From a bacterium (GTDB taxonomy: Bacteria > Auribacterota > Tritonobacteria > UBA1439), in assembly GCA_028716845.1 (NCBI GenBank), contig JAQUPF010000003.1, positions 182,008 through 246,007 of the forward strand: a stretch of 64,000 nucleotides of DNA. Direction: 5' to 3'. Positions 42,594-52,165 of this stretch are shown here, one piece after another (position 1 is the stretch's first letter; every line of letters begins with the position of its first letter). Below the pieces are notes generated by a model. That model saw only the letters and a list, made by a program, of their open reading frames with translations. It was not told the DNA's origin and did not search any database. Made by a program: the position numbers and the translations under genes.

Positions 42594-44542
42594 TCAACGC
42601 CCCGTCTGTCTCGTCGCATCATCGCCCTCCCTGCCGTCGCCGCCGTGTTTGCCCGTCGCGTCAACCATCCACTGGTACAGAGCCGTGCCGACGACCTCAT
42701 GCCCGCGCGCGGACAGATGCGTGTCGTTGCAGAAGTAGAGGAGCGGCGGCGCGAAGCTTTCCTCCCGCAGAACGGGATAGAGATCGATGAAGGGAATCCC
42801 CCTCTCCGCGCAGAAGGCCCCCAGGAGATTCCGCTGCGCATCCATGTTGTCGGCCAATCCCTGGAGATCGGGTTCCGTATCGCCGAACAGGCCGGCGAGA
42901 TAACGCGCGAGGCAGTCCGGGCCCCAGGAGGCGATGACGTGCTCGATGCAGACATGGGGTTTCGAGGGCATGAAGCACACGGCAAGCCGGATGTTCCGCG
43001 CGGCACAGATGTCACGGATGATCCCGATCTCCCTCAGTGCGATCTCCCAGCCGCGCGCCGTCATGGCCCAGGTCGACGGGTCGTGCATGAGCATGGTGAT
43101 GTACCCTGGGGCAAAGGATACGCGCAGCCCCCCCCGATGGAGGGGAGTTCGATGGCATTGTCGATCCCCCATCTGAAACATTCGTCCCCCTGCACGGCGG
43201 CATGCGCATCCGCCGCTTCGCCTCCGGCGGTCGCGGGAATCAGATAGCGGTCCCATAATCGGATACGCGCCGGGAGAGGCAGCAATCCGCACACGAGGAG
43301 ATCGTCGAGCGGGGTGTATGCGAATGCCATGGGGGCCACCCCGAATTCAGCGGGAAACCATCTTCCCGGATTCCGCATGCCGTCCCGCATGAATCCTTCG
43401 TATCTGATATTGTCCCGCAGGTCATTCCCCTCGAAATACACGAGGAACACCATCCGGGGCCGCTTCGGCAGTCCGTACCGCTCCAGGATATTCCTCTCCT
43501 GGAAGGTCCCCATGCCGGGATGCCCGAGGTTCGCGCAGGTCAGGCCGGAGAGCCACCCGAACCAATCGCACAACGTATGCGGAACCCTGGGCTCCGCGAG
43601 GAAGGAATCCCCCAGAAAGACGACATCCGCGAGTGGGGGATTGGCGCCTTCCATGAATCCGTCGGCATCATACGCGGCGTCCACCTCCTTCTGCTCGATG
43701 CAGTCCCGGAGACCCGTATGGGTATCTCCACTCGCGGTGGCATATTGGAATCTTGAATGCGGCTTGAATCGTATCCCCGTCAGTTCCTCCGGCCTCATCG
43801 GACCCGAGAAGTCGGTTCGGAAATACCTGAGGGGGCGGCTGCGGATCCTCCCCGTCACGCATGCCGGCCTCCAGCGGGGGAACAGGCGCAGGAAGGCCTC
43901 CATCGACCCCGCGACGAGGAGCGCCATGAGGAGGAACAGGAGGACTCGAACGGCGATCCTGCGCCGATGGCGGCCGGGAGGCGTCCCCGCCGGTTCCCGA
44001 CTCGCCGGGCGCAGCGCGAGCGCACCGATCAGCGCCGCGAATCCAGCGAGCGCCGGCAGCCACGGGACGGGGACGACCCGGAGATCGTCAACACGCACAT
44101 CTCCCGCCCGGGCGCTGAGGACAATGGTGCAGCGTCTCGATGCCGGCCAGAGGGGGATTGAGAAATCGCGGCGCCCGGCGGCGAGGCCGCGCTCGCGCAC
44201 CGTGTCGATTGGGCCGTCGTCGCCCCGGTGCAATGCGACTCCGAGCACCGCATCCCCCCTTTCCGCGCACGCCGAGAATTTCAGAACGAACTGCCCGAGG
44301 GGGCGGAACGGGAACCCGAGGTTGAGCGAGAGCGCCGACGCGCGCGGCAGGTATGTGTGGGTGTGCATGACGCCGTAATCGTGGCTGGTCGACGTCTCGG
44401 CCGGCGCCTCCGCCGCCGGGTCGGCCATGGTATAGACGCCTTCTTCGGACCGGAGGAACTCGGTTGGGAGGAGCAGGAAGAGCGCCCCGCAAAGCCCGAA
44501 AGAGAAGGCGGCCAGCGAGATTGCCGCACTGGAGCCCCTCAT
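42594..44542 (-). pseudogene. SGNH/GDSL hydrolase-like membrane protein, frameshifted at a G8 tract
   Basis: From the ATG at 44,542 a signal anchor (ISLAAFSFGLCGALFLLL), a beta-rich periplasmic region, a second membrane segment (VLLFLLMALLVAGSMEAF) and SGNH block I (ADVVFLGDSFLAEPR) are read. At 43,128-43,135 a run of eight G (minus strand) shifts the frame: frame 1 soon ends, while frame 2 continues LRVSFAPGYITMLMHD, then IDLYPVLREES and FCNDTHLSARGHEVVG, the catalytic Asp-His block. Nine G, or six, would restore one ~650-residue protein. It is either a sequencing error, a recent mutation or a phase-variable gene. It is probably an O-acetyltransferase/esterase partner in glycan modification. 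Confidence 0.8.
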
Positions 44543-44547
44543 TATGG

Positions 44548-44553
44548 TATCAT
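44548..44553 (+). promoter_or_regulatory. Extended -10 element between divergent genes
   Basis: GGTATCATCC (core TATCAT, 44,548-44,553) lies 28 bp before the ATG at 44,582, in a 39-bp gap between divergent genes. The reverse strand has GGTAGGATGATACC directly before the ATG at 44,542, so promoters for both directions must overlap here. Confidence 0.4.
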
Positions 44554-44581
44554 CCTACCACAATCCCCGGGAAGGTGGCAT

Positions 44582-46222
44582 ATGGCTCTCCGGATCGCGG
44601 AAAAGAGGCGCGCGTTGATCATCTTCGCCCTCTTCTTCGTCGCCGCCGCGCACACCGATTTCGTCAACTTCATCGAGCGGCGCGACAAGGAGCAGGTCAT
44701 CCCGTTCCTGCAGTGGTCGGACGAGGCGTTCTACTACTCCTTCGCCCATTCGCTCGCGTTCGACGGCGATGTCGATCTCACGAACCAGTTCAGGTTCATC
44801 ACCTACGGCCCCATCGGGCACATCATGAACATTCTCTTCTACGGGGACTACTTCATCGAGCCGGACATGCCGATGCGCTCGAAGGTCGGCATCGGAACCG
44901 CGATCCTGACCCTCCCGTTCATCCTCGCCGCGAGGGCCGCCGCGTCCGTGTATGAGTCGCTCGGCGGGCCGGCGGTGAACCGTTTCGCGGCCGTGTACCT
45001 CTGGGCATACAAGATGGGAATGCTCTTCTGGGCGTTCGCCGGGATCGGCGCCGGCTACGCGCTGCTCAGGCGGATCGGCAGGACACCGGGGGTCGCCGCC
45101 GCCTCGGTCGCGGCCGCGATGCTCGGCCTCTCCATCGGCTACTACGTCATCTTCCAGAACGCGTGGACGCACATCATCTGCTTCGGATGGGTCACGCTGC
45201 ACCTCCTCGCCTGCGCCCGGTGGCACGAGGACCTGAAGGAGGCGCCTCCCTCCCCCTTCCGCCCGCTCGCGCCCCTCCTCGTCGGCCTCTCGGGAGGGCT
45301 CTGCCTCTCGATCAGGTTCAACAACCTCCTCCTCATCCCCGTGCCCCTCATCATCTGCATGCACGAGGCCATGCGCCGCGCGCGCGGCGGGGCGGGCACG
45401 GGACGCGAACGGCGGCGGCGCGCCCTCGCGTCCCTCTGCATCATCGGCGCCGGCTACGCCGCCGGCTTCCTCCCGCAGATGCTCGTCTGGCGCTCCATGT
45501 ACGGGGAGTGGCTGGTCGACACCTACGGGCGCTTCGGCGAGCGCCTCTCCGTTCTGCCGTGGTATTTCTTCCACATACTGCTGAGCCCCCGCTGCGGCCT
45601 CTTCGTCTGGACGCCGCTCGCCGCCCTCGCCTCGGCGGGGATGATCCTCGGCATCGGGCGGGAGGGTCGCGCGTCGCCGTGGCCGTGGATCTGCTCCTAC
45701 ATCCTCCTCGCGCACGTGTGGTTCTCCGGCTGTTTCCCGGGATGGCACATGGGGCAGTCATTCGGCGCCCGGTACCAGTCGGATTACACCTTCGTGTTCA
45801 TGTACGGGTTCTCGGTCGTGTTCATGCGCGCGCGACGCGGGAGGATTGCTCAGGCGGCACTGCGCGCGGCCGTCGCCATCCTGATCCTGTGGAACTTCTA
45901 TCTGATGATGGCGTTCCGCGCGTATGTCATCGGCGCGCCGGCCATGCACCTCGTCCAGAAGCCGTTCCGGCTCGAGCCCCTGATCGTGGAGCGGCGTAGG
46001 GTGTGGGACTGCTTCCGAAAAGAGATCGCCCTCGTGCTCGATGTCGGCCTCCACACCGACTACCGGCGGCGCTACCCGCTCATGACGCCCGCGGACCTCG
46101 GCCTCCCGACGCCGGAGGAGCACGAGCGGCTCTTCGACCCGGCCGACGAGGCGGGATCGGTCGCGCGCTGGCGGCGGATGTGCGTCGAGCACTCCGAGCG
46201 GATCATGAACCCGGCGGGCTGA
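44582..46222 (+). CDS. GT-C-like membrane glycosyltransferase
   Basis: A 546-residue polytopic membrane protein with about ten hydrophobic segments and only a short soluble tail. The first external loop QWSDEAFYYSFAHSLAF has the Asp-Glu pair expected in GT-C enzymes. RRPRR-like basic cytoplasmic turns alternate with hydrophobic helices, and GYAAGFLPQMLVWRSMYGEW is typical of the later part of such proteins. Shine-Dalgarno GGGAAGG precedes the ATG. It lies divergent to the broken SGNH gene and convergent to the next GT-C gene (14-bp gap). Acceptor unknown. Confidence 0.75.
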   Translation: MALRIAEKRRALIIFALFFVAAAHTDFVNFIERRDKEQVIPFLQWSDEAFYYSFAHSLAFDGDVDLTNQFRFITYGPIGHIMNILFYGDYFIEPDMPMRSKVGIGTAILTLPFILAARAAASVYESLGGPAVNRFAAVYLWAYKMGMLFWAFAGIGAGYALLRRIGRTPGVAAASVAAAMLGLSIGYYVIFQNAWTHIICFGWVTLHLLACARWHEDLKEAPPSPFRPLAPLLVGLSGGLCLSIRFNNLLLIPVPLIICMHEAMRRARGGAGTGRERRRRALASLCIIGAGYAAGFLPQMLVWRSMYGEWLVDTYGRFGERLSVLPWYFFHILLSPRCGLFVWTPLAALASAGMILGIGREGRASPWPWICSYILLAHVWFSGCFPGWHMGQSFGARYQSDYTFVFMYGFSVVFMRARRGRIAQAALRAAVAILILWNFYLMMAFRAYVIGAPAMHLVQKPFRLEPLIVERRRVWDCFRKEIALVLDVGLHTDYRRRYPLMTPADLGLPTPEEHERLFDPADEAGSVARWRRMCVEHSERIMNPAG

Positions 46223-46236
46223 GGCCGACTTCGCCC

Positions 46237-48453
46237 CTACGGCCCCGCTCTCGCAATCCCGATCCGATCGACGAGGGGGAAGGCGTCGCCCCCGACGAGG
46301 TCGAGCACGCCCTCCCCGGCCGCGGCGCTGAACGATCCGATCGGGCGCAACTCGTCGTGCGCGGCGGCGGCGGGGGCCTTCTCCAGGGGCCGCCCGTCGA
46401 AGAAGGCGCGCGGCGGGGCGGCGTCCCCGTCCTCGAGCCGGACAGAGACGACGTACGCGCCCCCCTCCCCGAACGAGAGCCGGTACCGGGCGAAGTACGG
46501 CTCCGACGGGTCCCGGCGGGCGGGCGGCACGAGCGGGAAGTCGAGGTCGTACGGGAAGAGGACGTCGTAGTCGCCGATCGTCGGCTCGCGCAGGAGCCGG
46601 TTGTCCACGCCGATCCTAGGGTGCGCGATGAAGACATTGGCGCTGACGAGGTGCGTCGCGGGGAGCGCGGCGTCATACGCCACGGGGAACGGCGGCTTCC
46701 GCAGGAGGAACGCGCTGACGCCCTCCGGGTGCAGGAGCTCGCGGTCGAGCAGTTCGTACCCCCGGTAGCCCCCGACGAGCCGCTCGAACGTGTCGGCGCT
46801 CCCCAGGTGCCGAGCGCGGAGCGATGCCCCGTACCCCCCGGCGAAGAACGCCGCGAGGGGCCGGAAATCCGGGTGCTCCCTCTCCCCCTCCTCGAGGACG
46901 ACGAGGTAGTTGAAGCTGTCCATGCACTCCAGGAATGATTCGGGGGCGAAGAAGCTCCGGTAGACGTACACCTCCGGGTTCGCCGACTCCATGAAGTACT
47001 CGAAGGAGTCCACAAGGAGATAGTTCCTGGCCGAGTACTCGAACTCGCACACGCCGATCCGGACATACCGGTTGCCCGCCTCCCGCACGCCGATCTCCCC
47101 GATGAACCGCCGCGCGACGCGCTCCAGGTTGTTCGGGAACGCGGGGTGCGCCCACACCGGATACCCGTCTGCCCGGAGGGCGTCGCCCGCGTAGGGGGCG
47201 CAGCCGGCGTACGGCGGGGGGCCGAGGCCGAAGGAGAGCTGCATGAAATGGAAGATACCCCAGCAGAGGGCGGCGGCGCAGAGGGCATACCGCAGCGCCC
47301 TCTTCCTGATCGTGGAGAGCCCCGCGCCGATGAGGACGCCGAACGCCGGGAGGCTCCCGAAGAAATAGACGTCGTACTTCACCTGGATCATGGTCCAGAT
47401 GACATACGGCACGGCGATCCAGAGGAGGATGAACGCCTTTCCGCGGAATCCGGAGCGCAGGAAGCACGGGAGCGCGAGCACGGCGGCGGCGAAGAAAACC
47501 GGGGATACGTAGATAATCGCGGGCACCAGGTAATAGCAGAAGTACTGCGGACTGAGGGAAAACGAACCGAGGTACTCCCTGTCCAGGTCGACGTTGCCGA
47601 ACTCGCTGACGCGGGCCGCGTGCTTTACGAAGACGTCAACGATGTCCCTGAGGTTTCCCCACCAGAAGAGGGAAGAGAGGATCATGCCGAGGGCCGCAAC
47701 CACGGACACGTTCATGATGAACCGACCCGGCAAGGAGAGAGAATGGGCGCGCCCCCTCCCTGCATCCCGTCGCCCCCGATATGCGTCCCGTGCGCCAACG
47801 AGCAGCGCGTACGTCACCGGTCCGCACAGGAAGATGACGAGCTGCATCTTGACGAGGAGACCGAGCCCCATCATGCATCCGAGGATAGCGGACGGCAACG
47901 TCCGGGTGAAGAAGTCGGTCCGCATGAGCCAGTAGATGTTCACGGCGATGGCGGCCATCAGCGGAAAGTCAAGGCCATAGCCTCTCGCCATGCCGTAGGT
48001 GACGGGGAAGAGAGAGACCGCGAGCGCGGACAGGAAACCGGCCTCGGGGTTGAGAAACCTGTTCCCGATGCAGTAGATCGAGAGGAGAAGAACCGACAGC
48101 CAGATGAGGTTTGAGAGGATGATGACGCGCGGAGTCAGACCGAACAGCAGCGTCATCGGCGCAGTGACGACATAGATGAGACGAGGCCATATCCAGATGT
48201 GCTCCTCCGGCATGCTCCGCTGGTGGAAGAGGGCGATGGAATCCCTGACCAGACCCCCTGGGGAAGTGGAGTTCCTGACCATGTCCCGCATCTGGAGATG
48301 ATATTTCGTGTGGAGCTTGAGGTGAGCGGCAACGTCCTTTCGCTCAATGTTCAGATCCCCGCGGAGAAAGAGCACATGCGCCATGGCCTGGGAGGCGATG
48401 AGGAGGGCGGTGAGCGCCGGGAACAAGAGCCGCGCGCGAATGATCTTCATCAT
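46237..48453 (-). CDS. GT-C-like membrane glycosyltransferase with C-terminal beta-rich domain
   Basis: A 738-residue protein. Membrane segments occupy residues ~5-420 (LLFPALTALLIASQAMA to CAAALCWGIFHFMQ). A soluble region follows with VYVYRSFFAPESFLEC and FNYLVVLEEGEREH, then ~100 residues (YRLSFGEGGAYVVSVRLEDGD) that look like a small beta-sandwich. VKYDVYFFGSLPAFGVLIGAG is a late membrane segment. The first loop is long (DLNIERKDVAAHLKLH) and contains acidic residues. The ATG at 48,453 overlaps the upstream B12-radical SAM stop (ATGA), so this transferase is co-translated with a radical SAM enzyme. Confidence 0.73.
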   Translation of the reverse strand: MMKIIRARLLFPALTALLIASQAMAHVLFLRGDLNIERKDVAAHLKLHTKYHLQMRDMVRNSTSPGGLVRDSIALFHQRSMPEEHIWIWPRLIYVVTAPMTLLFGLTPRVIILSNLIWLSVLLLSIYCIGNRFLNPEAGFLSALAVSLFPVTYGMARGYGLDFPLMAAIAVNIYWLMRTDFFTRTLPSAILGCMMGLGLLVKMQLVIFLCGPVTYALLVGARDAYRGRRDAGRGRAHSLSLPGRFIMNVSVVAALGMILSSLFWWGNLRDIVDVFVKHAARVSEFGNVDLDREYLGSFSLSPQYFCYYLVPAIIYVSPVFFAAAVLALPCFLRSGFRGKAFILLWIAVPYVIWTMIQVKYDVYFFGSLPAFGVLIGAGLSTIRKRALRYALCAAALCWGIFHFMQLSFGLGPPPYAGCAPYAGDALRADGYPVWAHPAFPNNLERVARRFIGEIGVREAGNRYVRIGVCEFEYSARNYLLVDSFEYFMESANPEVYVYRSFFAPESFLECMDSFNYLVVLEEGEREHPDFRPLAAFFAGGYGASLRARHLGSADTFERLVGGYRGYELLDRELLHPEGVSAFLLRKPPFPVAYDAALPATHLVSANVFIAHPRIGVDNRLLREPTIGDYDVLFPYDLDFPLVPPARRDPSEPYFARYRLSFGEGGAYVVSVRLEDGDAAPPRAFFDGRPLEKAPAAAAHDELRPIGSFSAAAGEGVLDLVGGDAFPLVDRIGIARAGP

Positions 48454-49946
48454 GGACGACGGCTGTCCCTCTCCTCGCCCGGGGCCGGCGGGAGGTGGCG
48501 GAAATCCGCAGCCTTTCCCGAAAGGAGTCTCCGCAGTATCGCCATCGCGGCCCGGGCATATGCGGACAGGTGCCGCGGATGGGTCAGCACCCTGAAGCAA
48601 TAAATCAGAAGGCGGCGGGGCGAGAAGAAGAACCCCCGCAGGATTTTTCTATAGTACTGCTCCATTCGTCGCACGTCAAGATCCCGCGGGATGAACACCG
48701 GTTCCCAGAGGTTCGATGCGATGACGTCGCTCCGGATCCGTCCGTATGCCGCCACCATCTCCTCCGCTGCCGTCCCCGGGAGCGGCGAAAAGTAGGAAAG
48801 TTGAATACTGCTGAAGGGGGAGTGCCTGATGAGCGCCATGGTGCGCCTGATGGATTCCTCCGTCTCGCCCGGGCTGCCGATGATAAAGAAGCCGTGCACG
48901 CGAATCCCGGCCCCGTGAATAAAACGGATGCTCTCAATCGTCTTTTCCAGCGGGATGTTCTTGCCCAAAATGTCGAGTATTCTCTGATCGCCGCTCTCGA
49001 CACCGATGGACACCTGGTAGCAGCCGCTGCGCTTCATGAGCCCGAGCAGCTCGGGATCCACCTCCCCCCCCCGGCAGAAGCAGCACCACGAAACGGGGAG
49101 GCGCCGTTCGATCATGGATGTGCATATCTCGATGGCCCTCTTTCTGCTGAAGAGAAAGGTGTCATCGAAGAAGAATATATCCCGCACTCCGTAGCGCGAC
49201 ATGAGATGCTCGATCATGCCGATCACCGAAGAGGCGCTGTGCGAGGCGACCTTGCGCCTGTTGATGCTCTTGGCGCAGAAGATGCACTTCCCCGGACAGC
49301 CGCGGCTGGTCACCAGTGTCGCCGACGGAAGCCTGTAGAAATACTGCGGCGCGGGTCGATAGGCCCGGGGAAAATCGCACAGGAGGTCCCACGCCGGTAA
49401 GGGCAGCGCATCAAGATCTCGAACGACATTGATGCCTTCGGAGACGATCGTTCTTCCGTTCTGACGGGAGGCGACGCCCTTCAGGGAGGCAGGGGACCGC
49501 CCCTCCCGCAGGCAATCCAGAATGGCGGGCAACACCTCCTCGCCGTCACCCAGCACGCCAATGTCGAATGCGGGATACGCATCGAGGGTCTCGAAGGGCT
49601 TGTTCGTCACATGGACCCCGCCGATGATGATGGGGGCCCTCACGCCATTCCCTTTCAGCTGAGCGGCGATATCCGCCGCGGACGGTATCGCGGGGCTCGT
49701 CGCAGTGATGCCGATGTAATCCGGGGCCTCCTGGAGCACGGCCTGCAGCACCTTCCGTGAAGGCATCTTGAACGTGGTGGCGTCGATGATCGACACCCCA
49801 TATCCCCTCTTCCGCAAGGAGGCGGCGAGATAGCATATGCCGAGGGGGGCGACGTTGTTCTCGACACCGGAAAAGGATCCGAGCGCCTCCCCTGCATCAA
49901 CGGGGGGCGTCAGGAGGAGCATTCTCCCGATTGTTTCTGCATTCAT
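48450..49946 (-). CDS. B12-binding domain-containing radical SAM protein
   Basis: A 498-residue protein. MLLLTPPVDAGEALG begins the B12 fold; IIIGGVHVTNKPFETL and VLGDGEEVLPAIL follow. Cluster Cys are 217, 221 and 224 in SRGCPGKCIFCAK. IFFFDDTFLFSRKRA and VSIGVESGDQRIL mark the barrel. The tail LRGFFFSPRRLLIYCFRVL carries the regional motif with F for Y. A C9 run on the plus strand (49,064-49,072) encodes CRGGEV in frame. It is co-translated with the GT-C protein downstream, the only such pairing in this window, which links a radical SAM product with a membrane transferase. Confidence 0.87.
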   Translation of the reverse strand: MNAETIGRMLLLTPPVDAGEALGSFSGVENNVAPLGICYLAASLRKRGYGVSIIDATTFKMPSRKVLQAVLQEAPDYIGITATSPAIPSAADIAAQLKGNGVRAPIIIGGVHVTNKPFETLDAYPAFDIGVLGDGEEVLPAILDCLREGRSPASLKGVASRQNGRTIVSEGINVVRDLDALPLPAWDLLCDFPRAYRPAPQYFYRLPSATLVTSRGCPGKCIFCAKSINRRKVASHSASSVIGMIEHLMSRYGVRDIFFFDDTFLFSRKRAIEICTSMIERRLPVSWCCFCRGGEVDPELLGLMKRSGCYQVSIGVESGDQRILDILGKNIPLEKTIESIRFIHGAGIRVHGFFIIGSPGETEESIRRTMALIRHSPFSSIQLSYFSPLPGTAAEEMVAAYGRIRSDVIASNLWEPVFIPRDLDVRRMEQYYRKILRGFFFSPRRLLIYCFRVLTHPRHLSAYARAAMAILRRLLSGKAADFRHLPPAPGEERDSRRP

Positions 49947-49998
49947 CGTTCAGACGCATCCGCCTTCCCGAGCAACCGCACCATGCAATCCTCCGCGC

Positions 49999-52128
49999 CT
50001 ACGGGCACTGCACCGCCTGCCTTACGCACACGACCCCCGCGCGGGCGCAGGATGGACGCCGTCCTGTCACGAAGCCTGCGCCGTTCAGCACGAGGACCTC
50101 ATCGGCGATGAGAATCATCGGGCCTTCGACGAAGTCGGTGCCGCCGAGCCGGCCGAGGACAGCGAGGTGGTCTCCTTCCGAAATCCGCCCGATCGTCTTC
50201 CCCGGCGCGACCGTGATCGCGAGCCCCGAGCCGATGGAATCCGGGTCGCGGTACGAGTTCACGATCAGCCGGAGGAACCCCGGATCCTCCATCGCGGGGG
50301 CGAAGCGATCCTGCGCCCGCCACAGATGGTACTCCTCCCGGAAGGGCGCGCGCGAGGGGGAATTGATCCATGTGGCCTCCCCCCGCCAGAGGACCATTTC
50401 GCCCAGCATCCCGCCCAGGTCGCCGGCGCCCTCCAGCCAGCGTCCCCGTGCGGCTTCATGCCGTAGGGCTCCGCTGATCCCCTCCGGGCTCCTTCCCATC
50501 CGTGTCAGGATCTCCTCATCCTCCGGGCGCACGGCGCACTGCGCGACAACATCCCTCCTGAAGGCGCGCAGATTGGCCGCGCACCTCGCCGCCAGGGCGA
50601 GGACGGCGGCCGCCGCGAGGGGCAGCCACACCGCGCGCCGCGGCCGGCGAAACGGTTCGCGGCGGAGGGCGGCCGCGTCGTCACGGAGGCGAATCCCGAA
50701 GGCGCGGAGCGCCGCGCCGGCGAACCGGAAGAGCGGCGAGAGGGCGCGCGCGAAGGCGGCCCCGGCGATGATGAGCACGATATACTCCATGGGATACCGA
50801 AATCGCTGGATCGTGACGGAGAACACGTTCGTGATTGTGTAGCCGGCGGCGACCGCGAGGAGGAGCGAGTACCGGCGCATGGCCCCCGCGGCCCTCCCGG
50901 GCAGGTGCCGCGCGTCGAGCGCCGCGGAGGCGGCGAGGCCGAACAGCATGAGGTAGAAGACTCCCTCGAAGGACAGCAGGGGGACGCGGATCCCGAGGAG
51001 GCTGAGCTCCCGCCGGAAGGGGAGTTGCTCGATGATCTCCTCGTCGCCGAGATAGACGGCGGGATCGAAGATCCGTCCCTTCCAGTAGATAACGCCGTAC
51101 GGGTTCATCCCCGTGTCGGGGAGCACCGTGCCCTGGCCGTTCAGGATCCCGGAGCCGAGCCAGGAGCGGTACACCCGCCTCAGGCCGAGGATGACGCACC
51201 GTGCCGGTTCCGCGCGGAAGAAGCGCGCCGCCTCGCCGGAGACGGCCGCCATATACTCCGCCTCCGGCAACCGCCGGTGCCTGAACCGCAGGGACATGAG
51301 CTGCGCCCACTCGTGCTCCAGATCCCTGCCGTCCTCCGGCCCCAGTTGCGTGAAGTCCCCGAGCACGGGGTTGTGGGCTATCCAGGTATTGTATATGCCG
51401 CGCAGCGACGTGAACATGGCGGGCGAGACCGGCATGCCGAGCGTCGCGCGGCAGTAGACGACCCAGGGGGCGAGCGCGACCGCGATGCCGATCAGGAAGA
51501 AGGCCCCTCGCATGTGCCGCCGCCCCCGCGACAGGAGGATCCACGCGAGGATGAACGGGAGCACGCCGAGCCACACCGGCCTCGTGAGGACCAGGAGGCC
51601 CGAGAGTGCGCCGGCGGCGGCATACGCGGCCGCCCGTTCCCGCGCCCGGATCATGAGCAGGATGCTGAGGAGCATGAGGAAGCAGAAGAGGTTCTCCGAG
51701 AAGATGCGCGTGGCGAAGAAGGCCGACGGGCGGTAGAAGACGGCGAGGAGGAGGACGATGAGCGCCGCCTTCCTCCCCGCGAGGGCGCGCGCGATCAGCG
51801 CGGCGATAACGGCGCTCAGGGCCGAGAGGAGCGTGTCGGCAACCCTGAGTGAAATGAAGCTCATGTCGGACAGACAGTAGACCGCGGCGACGAAGAGCGG
51901 GTAGCCGGGGGGGCGGAGGAGGCGGTAGGCGTACCCGCCGTCGGAGAAGGCGATCAACCCCCTCCCCCGGCAGAGGTTCTTCGCGAGCCAGTGATAGTCC
52001 ATCCCGTCGTAGTTGCCGCAGGCGAGGTCCATCCCCCGGAGATCGTCGTTGAAGGAGAGCCGCACGGCGAATGCGAGGATGAACCCGGCCGCGAGGAGGA
52101 CCCATTCAATCCGTCTGGAGCGCATCAT
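49999..52128 (-). CDS. GT-C-like membrane glycosyltransferase (ArnT/PMT-like)
   Basis: A 709-residue protein. The first loop after helix 1 is long and acidic (LRGMDLACGNYDGMDYHWLAK), followed by RPPGYPLFVAAVYCL, the RPPGYP-type turn common in GT39-like proteins. About ten membrane segments extend to residue ~470, then one more (AVWLPLAAAAVLALAARCAA) and a soluble tail of ~190 residues (LVNSYRDPDSIGSGLAITVAPG). The tail is predicted beta-rich and extracytoplasmic. Start ATG 52,128 (MM pair; 52,125 is equivalent). It is separated by 37 bp from the next minus-strand GT-C gene, so the two probably share a transcript. Confidence 0.75.
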   Translation of the reverse strand: MMRSRRIEWVLLAAGFILAFAVRLSFNDDLRGMDLACGNYDGMDYHWLAKNLCRGRGLIAFSDGGYAYRLLRPPGYPLFVAAVYCLSDMSFISLRVADTLLSALSAVIAALIARALAGRKAALIVLLLAVFYRPSAFFATRIFSENLFCFLMLLSILLMIRARERAAAYAAAGALSGLLVLTRPVWLGVLPFILAWILLSRGRRHMRGAFFLIGIAVALAPWVVYCRATLGMPVSPAMFTSLRGIYNTWIAHNPVLGDFTQLGPEDGRDLEHEWAQLMSLRFRHRRLPEAEYMAAVSGEAARFFRAEPARCVILGLRRVYRSWLGSGILNGQGTVLPDTGMNPYGVIYWKGRIFDPAVYLGDEEIIEQLPFRRELSLLGIRVPLLSFEGVFYLMLFGLAASAALDARHLPGRAAGAMRRYSLLLAVAAGYTITNVFSVTIQRFRYPMEYIVLIIAGAAFARALSPLFRFAGAALRAFGIRLRDDAAALRREPFRRPRRAVWLPLAAAAVLALAARCAANLRAFRRDVVAQCAVRPEDEEILTRMGRSPEGISGALRHEAARGRWLEGAGDLGGMLGEMVLWRGEATWINSPSRAPFREEYHLWRAQDRFAPAMEDPGFLRLIVNSYRDPDSIGSGLAITVAPGKTIGRISEGDHLAVLGRLGGTDFVEGPMILIADEVLVLNGAGFVTGRRPSCARAGVVCVRQAVQCP

Positions 52129-52165
52129 CGGATACCGGGAACCGTCCAGGCCGGCGCGCGCCGGC

